DNA of 64,000 nucleotides, from contig CAMZMU010000096.1 of the NCBI GenBank assembly GCA_947311845.1, positions 12,180,910 through 12,244,909 of the forward strand, written 5' to 3'. Both the position numbers and the translations under genes were made by a program. Below the pieces are notes generated by a model. The model was not told the origin of the DNA. It ran no database searches and saw only the letters and a list, made by a program, of their open reading frames with translations. Shown here one piece after another: positions 22,991-33,799 of the stretch (positions are counted from its first letter, which is position 1; each line of letters begins with the position of its first letter). Source of the DNA: Poa pratensis. Its lineage: Eukaryota; Streptophyta; Magnoliopsida; Poales; Poaceae.

Positions 22991-24419
22991 CCTTGGTCGT
23001 GATATATTCTTCTGCGAGGTTTTCAGACCATGACTTGTCAGTGAGACCACCATGTAACTGGGAGCCCCAGAGTTGTACCTGAATGAAACAGGTCTCAGCA
23101 AACCTGAATTGCGTATGAATGAACCATGTAGACATATGTTTCAATTTTTTCTCTAATATGACTGATGCTAAAATTTCTCTTATAACAATTTTTGAAGAGG
23201 ACCAATATTAACACATGACACATTTTTACTTTTGCTGAACAAAGTCGCCAGACGCACAAGTTGTATGGACAACATCGAGAAATGACCGGGCAAATATATT
23301 GCCAAACGAAAGTTAAAAACCCCTCAAGATTGTCACATGTATCAGCTGTATGTACACTGCAACCGTAGCCCCAAAATAAGAAGAAACGGAAGATCTTATG
23401 CAGGCAACAACATAGGGCCTTCTTCGCCTTGTTGATGACGGAGGTGAACCGCGGTGGCGGGGTCGCGGGTTTGCCAACCCGAGCATGGACACTGGAAGAC
23501 TGTCGACGAACCGACCTGGCTGCTCATGCACGTGATCACGGCGTCTCACCTGCCCCTCCAGGATGTAGCTGGGCTTGATGACCTCCTTCGCTGACCATGA
23601 GCACTGAGACCACCCTCCGACATGGACGTTCATCTGTGAGGCGATCACTGGGTGCAGATGAGGGCTGACAGGGATATACAAGAGACATCAAATGAAGAAA
23701 TATTTTCCGTGATGCAAGTGACCCTGAAAAATAGTATCGCAATTTGCTCATGTTTCTCATTATAGCGAGTTAAAAATAAGTACAACAGCTTGTGATAATT
23801 AGTTCCATCAACCACATTTGGATTTGGAAGAATTGCTGCCAGTCAAGGCATACATATTTATATTGGTCGTAACTTATTTCTTACCTAGAAATGCTACAAC
23901 AATCAACTGTTTTGGATCTGGCCTAGCTATTCTTAGCATGAAGTGGTAACGATTGTATGCGTAAAAGATCCTGACTATAAGAAAATTGTTTTCATGAACA
24001 AAACAATGCAACAAGTAAAAATTAATCTAATGAGGAAAAATGATGGACATTCAGTCATTAGCATTTCTCATTGATGAACACTAAAATGAAAACAGCAAGT
24101 TTATCTGATGAACCGAAACTGCGGACGCAGCCTCCGAGTCTAGTCCTTTTTAACAGCACGGTCATGAAATTATAATATTGAGGGAGCCAAAGATGGACTA
24201 CCTTCTGCCACCAACACCACTCCCCTTAATTTTGACAGTTGAAGAATAATGCACAACTGGTGGTCAAGTCTCGGATGTTAAATTTGTGTCACCATCCATC
24301 CTGGCTGTCTGACGTGCTTCCTCTTTATATAGCACAAAAACAAGGCGATGAATTCTGGCTGGTGGCCGTGGAGCTTCGTAGAGCAATGAATTCTTAATAA
24401 ACGAAAATAGCAAGTCTTT
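22991..24419. other. Intergenic, no confident gene
   Basis: Mostly AT-rich. A more GC-rich patch at 23400-23760 on the minus strand reads HLHPVIASQMNVHVGGWSQC and AKEVIKPSYILEGQ in one frame. It might be a decayed exon, but there is no family match I recognise and no clear splice context. Confidence 0.35.
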
Positions 24420-25010
24420 TGTCTTGTTTCAAAAAAAATTCAGGAGGCGTACATGTGAGACTGGTATGAGTGCACCGGAAAGCGCATCTAAACATGAAAA
24501 AAAAAAATCGCCAGAACCTTTGTTCACAATATGTTTCATAGAGATATACTTTTCGAATTCGTCGATATATTTGTCTGAACCTACGAAACTCATCATTTTG
24601 CCACGGGAAGTATATGTATGCCATGCTACTTTACGACTTGCACACCTACGAAATTCGTTAACAATATATATGTGCCACGTTACTGTTGTCGATTGTCAAC
24701 TCATCCTCAGTGTGCGGATCGAGTCAGCTGTTGCCAAGTTTGCTCCATATATACTCAGATCATGCAGCTTTCTCTCCGAAGAGGAGATCACGTTCATTAT
24801 GCCTACTAAATTTCCCCAAGTCTATACCATGTCAAGTTGTCTAGCCATGTCACGCGGCCAAACATGTAGTTATAAGCATCGATTGACTTAACAATTTCAA
24901 GTGCCTCCACCTCAATAAAACAGCTAGAGAAGGACAGCTTGCCATCCGGTTGACAATGTAGGCGCTTTCAGTGGAATTCACGTCTAAAAGAGAAATGTCA
25001 AAAAAAGAAC
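24420..25010. repeat. Segmental duplication block B, copy 2 (GDSL gene 1 promoter)
   Basis: Duplicates 22590-22990 and parts of 32240-32600 and 33360-33560. The 5' part (GAGTGCACCGGAAAGCGCAT, then CTAAACATG and an A-run) is shared with 32270-32310. It leads directly into GDSL gene 1. Confidence 0.8.
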
Positions 25011-25037
25011 TTGGGTGTCCTAGACGTGAATTCCACT
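24970..25037. repeat. Perfect 17-bp inverted repeat upstream of GDSL gene 1
   Basis: AGTGGAATTCACGTCTA at 24970-24986 is followed after 34 bases by its exact reverse complement at 25021-25037, about 165-230 bases before the predicted ATG. Both arms contain an ACGT core, the usual bZIP contact. The right-arm sequence recurs before GDSL gene 2 (near 33655) without the left arm. Confidence 0.8.
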
Positions 25038-25200
25038 AAGTCAGACTACGTTTTATTAGAACACCAAGACCCATTACTTGTAGTAGACAAATACAGTCTG
25101 GATCGACCTTATAGAATAAGCAGCTGGGACCCATCGTGCTACTATAACTACTCCACGTGTGGCTTCGACTTCTCCATCAGCAGTCCAAGTTCTAGTAGCC

Positions 25201-27485
25201 ATGGGTCTAACTCTTGTGTTCTCCCTTCTCGCCCTCTCATGTCTCCACGGCGTGACTTCCGACTCGCGCAACTTCACCGCCATGTTTACCCTCGGAGACT
25301 CTTACATCGACACCGGCAATTTCCTGATCATGGCCGCTCCATTGGCTCCATTCGTGCAAGTGTGGCATGACAAGCTTCCTTATGGCATGACCTACTTCGG
25401 CCATCCCACTGGCCGCCTCAGCGACGGGAGAGTCATCATCGATTTCATCGGTATGTATATATGTTGAGACATCTGATTCCTTGCACCAAACAATTAATTT
25501 GCTGAAATGTTTTATTTGATAGAGTTTGAATGTCTACACATATACTACATTTTTTTTTCCAAAGTTTGAGTTCATGCATGCTGTGGTTGCAGCCGAGCAG
25601 TTTGGTCTCCCTCTTCTTCCAGCCTCCTTGCTGAATAGCTCGGACGTCTCAAAAGGCGTAAATTTCGCTGTCGGTGGTGCGACGTCGTTCGACGTCGACT
25701 TCTTCGAGAGGAACAAGCTGGTTCCGTTCAAGATGCTGAACAATTCTCTGAATGTGCAGCTTGGTTGGTTGGAGGAGCTCAAGCCATCGATTTGCAACAC
25801 CACGGAAGGTCTGCGACACGTTTTGTTGTATCGTTGTTATTGTGTTCAATTCCTACCACTTACATAGCAGCTTGTCAATACAGTGTGCAGAGATTACTTC
25901 AGTAAGTCTCTCTTCTTCGTTGGGGAGTTTGGAGTGAATGACTACAACTTTATGTGGAGTGCGGGGAAGAATGAAACCGAAGTGATGTCTTATGTACCAG
26001 ACGTCGTGAAAAATATTGAAAGGGTTGTGGAGGTATATATATATTTTTTGGTTTGTATCTTCTTTTTTTGCGATTGTTCTTATCTTTCTCTACTCTCTCT
26101 TCTTTCATCTAGTTTTTTGTTATTTATTTTGTATGGACCATTAAGAGACTTCATCTGCAATTTATATGTGTTTTCTAAATTCTATAATAATTGATAGTAC
26201 ATGACATATTAATCCTGCGTTATTCATATTCTTGTACTCTTTGGTTCCTATATACTATCCAAAGTGAATAGCCCATTGTAGCATGATTTTTTCTAATCTT
26301 CCCCTAGTATGGCGTAACGGCTGTAGGCTCGGGTATATGGTTGGAAATGCATTAAATTCGTTCGCAACATTGTACGACTCCCTTGGAGGGGGTAACTATA
26401 ACCTTCGAAATGTGTATGATTTGCATGTTGTGGAACCTCGTATTAACTGAAAATTATCAAATGGAACAAGTAAGAGTTGAAAAACTAAAGAACTAATCAG
26501 AGTTATTGCGTTGTTCTTCAAAAGAGCTTTTACGCAAAAACGGAAAGCAAAGTGTACACGTACATGGAGATCTCACGCATATTCGATCATAAGAGGTTGC
26601 CAACCAATATAGATTCCAAAAGCTTAATGTTTCATAAAAATATATTTTACATGAAAATCTACTTAACATTAAATGTAACAAAATATATTTTAAATTATAG
26701 AATATTTCCGTGGATATGTTCCTTGTAGTTCGAATCAAATACCAAATTCCAACATGTCATAAACATTAGCATAAAGAGTTATTAGAAAATATGTATGATT
26801 CGATTTTAAATTATTCTGAAATTACATACCTTAACTAGAAACTTTACTTAAATAGCATTTGACACTTGAAAATATGGTTGAAGTAATTATATTTGCACAC
26901 CACAGAGGCTTATTAAGGAAGGCGCAATATACATGGTCGTGCCGGGAAATCCACCAATCGGATGCTCGCCTTTTATACTCACCCTTCGCTCGAGCCTCAA
27001 TGAGACGGAGAAGTACGACCACATCGGCTGCCTAAGCAACATCAACCGCGTGTCTACGTACCATAACTCCATACTCCAAGAGTCAGTCGACGATCTCGGG
27101 CGCAAGTACCCCCATGCTAGGATCATATTTGCTGATTTCTACAAACCAATCATGTCGATCCTTCAGAACCCCAAACATTTCGGTAAGACATACTCAAGAT
27201 TTTCGCCGCTCACTAGCTCAAACTTGTCTCCACCGTAAGGTCACTAAGTTGTTTTAATTTTTGCAACTTGCAGGAGTCGCCGATGCTGATGCTCTCCGGA
27301 CTTGCTGTGGCGGCGGTGGGGAGTACAACTGGAATGCCACCGCCATATGCGGCATGCCGGGGGTGATCGCCTGCGAGGACCCATCGGCGTTCGTTAGCTG
27401 GGACGGGATTCACTACACTGAGGCCACCTATGAGTACATCGCTAAGGGGTGGTTGAAGCGCATACTCAATGTCATTCACCATTAA
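25201..27485 (+). CDS. GDSL esterase/lipase 1 (secreted SGNH hydrolase)
   Basis: Exons 25201-25450, 25593-25808, 25884-26032, 26906-27182 and 27274-27485 join in frame to 367 residues. The start MGLTLVFSLLALSCLHGVTS is a signal peptide, so an extracellular or vacuolar location is expected. SGNH blocks are intact: TLGDSYIDTGN (nucleophile Ser), GGATSFD (oxyanion Gly), GEFGVNDYNF (Asn), and SWDGIHYTEATY (Asp and His). Several Cys (CNTTE, CRDYF, CCGGGGEYN, ICGMPGV) match the GDSL subfamily that includes Arabidopsis At1g28580-like and sinapine-esterase-like proteins. The substrate cannot be read from sequence. The codon where homologues might start (in frame, 14 codons upstream) is GTG, so I chose the ATG at 25201. 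Intron 3 is 873 bp, against 88 bp in gene 2. Confidence 0.9.
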
Positions 27486-27650
27486 TCTGAAAGAAAAACT
27501 TGGGGAAAATGTGTTATTACAGGCAACATAAGGAGTGTATGAACACAATTAACCAATTAAAAAGGAATCAATAAAAGTTAACGTCAATACAGTAGTGTTG
27601 ATATTTGAACCGAAATGAATTATTTTTTGTGGATATAGATTGTTGGAAAT

Positions 27651-27945
27651 ATACCCTAACATCAATCATGTGATGATGATATTTCCCAATGTATTATTAG
27701 TTATTAATATTGTCCTTAAACATTATCAATGATTTGATTGTGGGATTATATATTACATGATGAATGTTCTAAATTTCCTAGTAGATAAGTTTATGGGGAC
27801 AGATCCTTGATTAGTATACGACTCGTCTGGTAACTATGTTTTGCAAGTCATGTGCATTGTGATGCCAAATATAGTATTGACTTCGGTGAAGGAGTTCATA
27901 AAGTCGAACAGACCCATTTTGAGGTGCAACTAACTAACGTCATTA
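27651..27945. repeat. LTR-like remnant downstream of GDSL gene 1
   Basis: Begins TGTTGGAAATATACCCTA, which resembles the start of grass Copia-type LTRs (TGTTGGAAATATGCCCTA). A similar, diverged copy lies at the same relative place after GDSL gene 2 (35474-35830), so the insertion predates the gene duplication. No partner LTR or coding region was found. Confidence 0.45.
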
Positions 27946-28685
27946 TCAATATATTTATTTTTTCAATAATAAATGGAGCGGAAAAGGTCACGATTTACAT
28001 CGAGATTTAAGGAGCACAAGTATGGTGGTGACTAACCGTACGTGCGGCCGTACTCCGATTTCTTAAAACGAGTAGAGATTTCAGAGAAGAGATAACGACT
28101 AACGGGTTACCAGACTCTGAGAACATTTTTCCTGCCCGAAAAATACAAGGGAACCAAAGACGCAAATGAAAAGATGTAACTAAAAACTGAAGTAAAGATA
28201 AACTAAGACAAAGCTACAAGTTTGACTAAAGTTTAACTAGCATGTAGGATTAACTCCTACCTTCAGTTCAATGAGTTTACACGGAACTAATCATTCAAGG
28301 ATAATATCTACTAGCTCTCTGTAGCTCTATTAGTGTAAATATAATACGATTTACCTTCATACAGTTTGGACATTATTGTACCTCGAGGGATGCACACATT
28401 CAAGTGGCTGAAGTTTTGGTTGATGACTCTCACATGTTTAACATGAGCCTCTTCCACTAGCACAGAGCGACCCTATAGATATGGGTCAAATCACTCATCA
28501 GAAATGGAAAAACTCTACATGTACTCTGATCACTGATGTGAATTGCCTCATATGCGACGCAGGCAATAACCCTTACCGGTGAGCAACTCTATTGGCAACG
28601 GTCTTTCGCATTTCTCTGTTTATTTAAGATATGACTCATCGAAAACGGTTTTCATGCTCCACCTCATTTGCACTGAGCTTTTCAT
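27946..28685. other. Intergenic, no gene recognised
   Basis: AT-rich stretch with no coding, splice or element-end signal that I could recognise. Confidence 0.35.
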
Positions 28686-28900
28686 CATGAAGATCGTGAA
28701 TATGAAGTGGATGAGGAGGGTGAGGGTTTGGTCGATGCACCGAAAGGAAGGGCGTCCAACTACACCGTGGACGAAGACATTTTACTATGCAAGACATGGT
28801 GCAATGTGGGCATGGACCAAACCGTTGGCACGGACCAAAGTAGAGATAACTATTGGTTTAGGATGAAGGACTACTTTGATGCACACAACATGGGTGGCAT
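28686..28900 (+). pseudogene. Fragment of a Myb/trihelix-like, NAM-associated element protein
   Basis: In one frame it encodes EGLVDAPKGRASNYTVDEDI, LLCKTWCNVGMDQTVGTDQS, and RDNYWFRMKDYFDAHN. This pattern (NYT.DED.LLCK.W..VG.D...GTDQ) is the N-terminal part of the NAM-associated/Myb-like proteins that are abundant and element-borne in grass genomes. Only this exon-like piece is present. Function is probably lost. Confidence 0.6.
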
Positions 28901-28919
28901 GAGTTTTGGGTCACTCATG

Positions 28920-30230
28920 GCTTCATCAATGTTTGCATGTGGCTGTTATCGGTACGGTTATGTTACGGTTTAGAGCGAGGGAGCCTTGCTCACAATTTTT
29001 GCGGAATTTCTAACAAATACGTTGCAAATTCCTGTTGGCAGCATTAGTTCATGACTAATCAGTTGATAAAACTAAAAAAATACACCGTGCCATTGCAGCG
29101 GGAAATTTAAAAATATTAGTATAAAAGAACAGATATTTGATGCTTGAAATAGAAAAAAATCTCGTGAATATGGAGGTTTGATTACCCACAATAGTCTTTG
29201 GCACTTGAAAACATGGTTGAACTAATTATATTTACACCACAGAGGCTTATTAACGAAGGCGCAATATATGTGGTCATGCTGGGAAATCCAGCAACCGGAT
29301 GCTCGCCTACCATGCTCACCCTTCGCTCGAGCCTCAATGAGACGGAGAAGTACGACCACATCGGCTGCCTAAGTAACGTTAACCGTGTGGCTAAGTACCA
29401 TAACTCCATACTCGAAGAGTCAATCGGTGATCTCAGGCGCAAGCACCCCCATGCTAGGATCATATTTGCTGATTTCTACAAACCAATCATGTTGATCCTT
29501 CAAAACCGCAAACAGTTGGGTAAGAAATACTCATGATTTTGGCCACTCACTAGCTCAAACCAATCATGCTCTTTCCTTTTCCGCTCGCAGCGCTGCTCCG
29601 TTGTTTTTTCTTTCTCACCCACCGTGGGCGGGCACAAAATGAGAGGATGGGTATTCAGGATTATAGAACTGTTTTAGTATACTAAATAAACGTTTATTAA
29701 CGAATTAGTACAAACTACAGATCATACATATCTCATAGTGTAACTTATGTAAGTTTATAACTAACGGAGTTGACATGAAAACACAAGTGTCTCCAGCCGG
29801 TGAAGCAACGACAAGTCTTAGATATTGGGCGCAACCATTTTTAAAACGTTTGCACAGTATGGCTGACGCCTGACGGCTTGACAAAAAGATAACATATTGA
29901 TGCAACGACGCTCCATGTTGGTACTTATTTTTAGATGACTGCTTCATTTTTTGACCTAAGTGGTCCGCTATTTGTACTCTTGTATTACCAAACTATGGTA
30001 TATATATGCATCTATCAATTCAGAGACCGAGGCTTCCCCTTTTCTAGAAATTTTTTTGGTAGAAATATCAATTATCCTTTAGCACTTTTAGGCTAACACT
30101 TTTGTGCGAATTGGTATATGCATCAATCAATTCAGAGCTCAAACTTGGCCGCCTTCATGCGAATTGCCTTGGATGTCATGTCGGCGAAGGTGGTTCCTAC
30201 TCAGCTGCGACGTGGTGTCTTTATCCCTCT
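28920..30230. repeat. Segmental duplication block A, copy 2
   Basis: Counterpart of 21120-22250. It contains a GDSL exon-4 piece (29160-29560) that copy 1 lacks, and it is cut at 30230 by a LINE. Landmarks are listed under copy 1. Confidence 0.75.
29160..29560 (+). pseudogene. Orphan GDSL esterase exon 4
   Basis: Contains the end of intron 3 (ATGGTTGAACTAATTATATT), a full exon 4 starting at about 29243 (RLINEGAIYVVMLGNPATGC to ADFYKPIMLILQNRKQLG) and the first bases of intron 4 (GTAAGAAATACTC). The exon keeps an open frame and resembles both intact genes, but exons 1-3 and 5 (with the catalytic Ser, Asp and His) are absent. It is a genomic, not processed, fragment. Confidence 0.85.
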
Positions 30231-30344
30231 TGAGTCAAGTTGGTAAGGAGAAGAAGTTTCAACCCGTACAAAAGGTTGCACATTGGAAACCACCTGGACC
30301 CCATATGATCAAGATCAATGTTGATGCTGGCTTTAGGTCGGATG

Positions 30345-31010
30345 CAGGGCCGTCTCCAGAAATCGGGGGGCCCGGTGCGAAACGCAAAATGGGGCCTTTA
30401 AATTTGAAAATTTAATTGACATAACAACTAAAAATACTTTCACTTTATTAAATAGCTTCAATATGTGTTATTTTTTAAAATATATAGAAACATATAAAAA
30501 AAATTAAACCAATATATTAAGCTAATAAGCCAATTTATTAAAAATCTTCCAGTCTCTTTAGGTAGTCTGGTAAGAAAAAGAGTGCGTCCAAAACTTACTG
30601 CTTCAAGCATCCACAATAGTTACATCATTTATCAAATCTTGACTCTAGTAAATACCACTAAAGTAACAAACTGAGAATCGTTGTTGGTCGTCGGCCGTCG
30701 CGTCCTTGTTGGTCGTCGGACGTCAGGTCGCCAGGGAATCGTTGTTTTGATTGATCAGATTAGGTCTCGATCGAACGAACAGGTAAGCTAAGCTGGAGTC
30801 GGATCGATCGATCGCTGCACCGGTCTGGCACCTGCACCTACGCTCGGATGGGAGCTGGATCGATCAGCCCGCGCTTGGAGTAATTGGGCTGCAGCAGCAT
30901 CCTAGAGCTGGGCCGCTCGGCATTGTTTTTTGGCTTACAAATTCGGGGGCCCATGAAAAATGGGGGCCCTGAACGGTTGTTCACCTCGTTCACCCTCAAA
31001 GACGGCCCTG
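30345..31010. mobile_element. Non-autonomous hAT element nested in the LINE
   Basis: A 666-bp element with terminal inverted repeats CAGGGCCGTCT...AGACGGCCCTG and an exact 8-bp target duplication GTCGGATG at 30337-30344 and 31011-31018. An 8-bp duplication and CAGGG termini are hAT features. The inner flanks also pair (GGGGGGCCCGG / GGGGGCCCTG). No transposase frame is present. Removing it and one TSD restores continuity of the LINE RNase H frame. Confidence 0.93.
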
Positions 31011-31420
31011 GTCGGATGTTATGGACGATACTACTGGTGTGGTGGTTCGTGATCACTCAGGTAGGCTACTGAGAGCTCGGGCAAGATGGTTCGACAGAGC
31101 AGCAAGTGCTTTGGTCATGTAGGCTGAAACGGTGCGCGATGGGAATGCATGGGATACGGCTAGCGCATGACATGGGCCTTCAAGGCATTATCCTAGAGAC
31201 TGATGCTCTTGACGTTGTCAATTTGGTCAAGGAAGAGAGAACTGGTAGATCTTTAATTACCAGCATTTGTCAGGAAATTAAAGAACTTATGAGTTTTTTT
31301 GCTAGCTGTGATATTACTCACGTAAACAGACTTGCCAATATGGCAGCTCATTCTTGTGCTCATAGAGCTAGTCTAGAAAGGACGAGGTTTAATTTCACGC
31401 CACCATTCCTAGCTAGTATC

Positions 31421-32026
31421 TTTTTTTTTGCGAAAAGAACCCTGACATTAAAAGAAACACCAAACAGTACAGAACAACTCAAAGAAAACGAAAATTACAA
31501 CGAGATCCTTGAGATGCCCTTCATCTTCAATCTCCAGACCGTGTCGATGGCGCGCCGCCGCTGCCGCTCTTCCCAGAACCGGCTTGACGTTGTTGGTTGC
31601 GGACGGGAAGTCGCCGAACGGGTCAAAAAGACCACATCCGTCCCAGAGCCGAAGAAGAAGGATGAACCACCGATGAAGCTCCATGACTATCCAAAGATCG
31701 CCACCGTCAGAAGAAGCCCTTGAGAACCACACCACTCTCACAGGCTTCTCGACGTCGCCGCCGAGATGGGACTGAAGCCGGGGAGATATTATTGTAAGAA
31801 GCGCCGCCGCCGCCACCAAAACGACGCCCCAACAAAACTGGACACTAAAACCTAAAAAAAACGAAGCCCTCCCGCTGACGAGCATCGAGATCCACCGCGC
31901 TCCATGACCCGGAGGCCACAGAGGCAGCGTAGACCTGCGGCAGTGCCGACAGGAGGCTGGACGAGGCGATCGCCTGGGCTGAGATCCGATCGCCTCCTGG
32001 AGCGAAGCGGTACGTACGTTAATAAC
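31421..32026 (-). mobile_element. Retroposon on the minus strand nested in the LINE
   Basis: A 606-bp insertion flanked by the exact 14-bp duplication TCCTAGCTAGTATC (31407-31420 and 32027-32040). It begins on the + strand with a T-run (TTTTTTTTTGCG), which is the poly(A) tail read from the other strand, so it inserted by target-primed reverse transcription in minus orientation. A minus-strand open frame of about 145 residues has no recognisable domain. It is either a SINE-like element or a 5'-truncated LINE. Confidence 0.85.
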
Positions 32027-32239
32027 TCCTAGCTAGTATCCTTGTTAAGGATTGTAACGCTTTTACTTAATCAATAAAAAAAACGTTTGAAACACATTTT
32101 AATTTTCAACAGCATATGCTTCCGAGTACCAAAACGCTCCTCACAGTTACACAGTATGTTATTTATCGAGAATACCCTGTGTATACCATTGAATTGAATA
32201 ACTACGTATTTCAGCATTGTCATATATACTGATATTTTC

Positions 32240-32600
32240 AGGAAGCATACACGTGAGACATGAGGTGTATGAGTGCACCGGAAAGCGCATCTAAACATGA
32301 AAAAAAAATCGTCACGGCCTTTATTCCCGACATGTTTCGTAGACATACTTTTTCCGAACCTACGGTTCTTCACAGATACTTACATAGCAGTACTTGTCTG
32401 AACCTACGAAGTTCATCATCTTTTTGCCACGGGAACCATATGCCATGATTTCTTTACGACTCGCACGGTCCGCCTCTTTAGTTAGACATATGCCAACGTT
32501 ATTGAACTTTGTCGATTGTCAATTCATGCAGCTTTCTCTCCGAAGAGGAGATCACGTTCGTGCCTACTTGATGATTCTCTGTGTCTCTCTCTGAGTTGTC
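32240..32600. repeat. Segmental duplication block B, copy 3
   Basis: Shares GAGTGCACCGGAAAGCGCAT, CTAAACATG plus A-run, CCTACGAA(A/G)TTCATCATC, TTGTCGATTGTCAA and TCTCCGAAGAGGAGATCACG with 24420-24800. It lies further from the GDSL gene than in the first cluster because other sequence (32640-33360) intervenes. Confidence 0.75.
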
Positions 32601-33359
32601 TAGCCGTCACAGTCAAACATTTAATTATAAGCATTGATGCCAAGGATAGTCCAAGTATTTCTAATCTGACCAAATGTCTACTTAACAATTACAACGTGCA
32701 AATGTTCTCAAGTAGTATATCTCTTATAGTTCATATTCCTTGTCTACACTTCTTCCAAAACCTTGTGCTCCTACCAGTAGGTTAGGGCTTGCTGGTGCTT
32801 GCTTCCTTTTCCCCTGTTTCCTTTGTTTGTTTGGGTGCTTGTAACGGAACGTTGTATTTCCATTATGCGAGTAATGGAAAAGGGGCATAGCCCAGTTGGC
32901 AAGATATTCATAGGAAGGAAAAGACCACAGTCACCAGTTGTCATGTGGGGGCGTACGTAGATCTGTGCAATAACTATAAGAAAGTATATGCTATCTACAC
33001 CCACCGAGAGGAGTAGAAAGGCGAGCAAGGACATCGTTTCTTACTTGCGTGGATAAGCTTTTTTTGTAAGTTTTGCCATTCAACTTTCCAACTCTTCCAA
33101 TTGTTGTTTATGAATAGGCTAATGCTCCCCGTTTGCTTTCAAAAAGAGTTTATCATGGACCACGATGAACCCCTTGCATGCGTGGAATGCTTGTAAAAAA
33201 AGTTCTTTTTTGACTGCGAATGATGTATCTATAGTTCTGTACATGAACCCAAAAAAATCATCTCGACCTTCATTTCCTTGATATACTCTGAACCTACGAA
33301 ATTCATCATGTTTTGCCCCTGAACTATATTCCATGCTTCTAAAAGGTTCGCCCGGTCGC
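32601..33359. other. Intergenic insert within the duplicated GDSL upstream region
   Basis: Contains a stretch at 32780-33060 (GTAACGGAACGTTGTATTTC, GGGGCATAGCCCAGTTGGCA) resembling the 3' tails of plant LINE or LTR elements, but no end signals or target duplications were found. No gene recognised. Confidence 0.35.
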
Positions 33360-33720
33360 TTCCATTGCTGAACTCGTCGATCTTCAACTCATCCTCAGTA
33401 TTGTATCGGGTCAACTGTTCCGAAGTGCGCTCCATGCCCAGACGGATGCTTGCTCTCGAAAAAAGGCAGCTTCCATTTCTACACTATACACCTCAATAAA
33501 ACAGCTAGAGAAGGACAGCATGCCACCCGGTTGTGAACACTATACACCTCAATAAAATAGCTAGAGACGTGAGATTCCACTAAGGCAGACTACTTGCTGC
33601 AGCTAATTACAGTCTGCCCCCTGTATTCTTCTGGATATTGGATCTGAATTTCTTAGACGTGAATTCCACGCTTCCACTAAAGCAGGGTAGCCAACTACAG
33701 TCCGCACCTCATAGAATATC
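33360..33720. repeat. Segmental duplication block B, copy 4 (GDSL gene 2 promoter)
   Basis: Contains two close copies of CACCTCAATAAAA(C/T)AGCTAGAGA (from 33489 and 33546) and two of ACGTGA(G)ATTCCAC (about 33566 and 33656), matching the upstream region of GDSL gene 1. The local doubling is specific to this copy. Confidence 0.7.
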
Positions 33721-33799
33721 GCTGCCTGAAGCCAGCGTTCTACTATAACTACTCCTTGTGGCTTCGACTTCTCCATCAGCATTCCAAGTTCTAGTAGCC

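Larger units (their letters stand above)
30231..32083 (+). mobile_element. 5'-truncated LINE with RNase H domain, carrying two nested insertions
   Basis: The coding remnant reads AHWKPPGPHMIKINVDAGF, then after the nested hAT element VVRDHSGRLLRARARWFDRA, GLQGIILETDALDVV, and RLANMAAHSCAHRAS. This is the RNase H-like domain at the C-terminus of plant L1 LINEs. Frameshifts have killed it. The 3' tail GGATTGTAACGCTTTTAC ends in an A-run at 32076-32083. The left end joins duplication block A at CCCTCTTGA. Target duplications were not resolved. Confidence 0.7.

Noticed and set aside
23313..23760. Possible gene on the minus strand
   Set aside because: GC-richer patch with partly plausible peptide but no recognised family, weak start and no splice partners.
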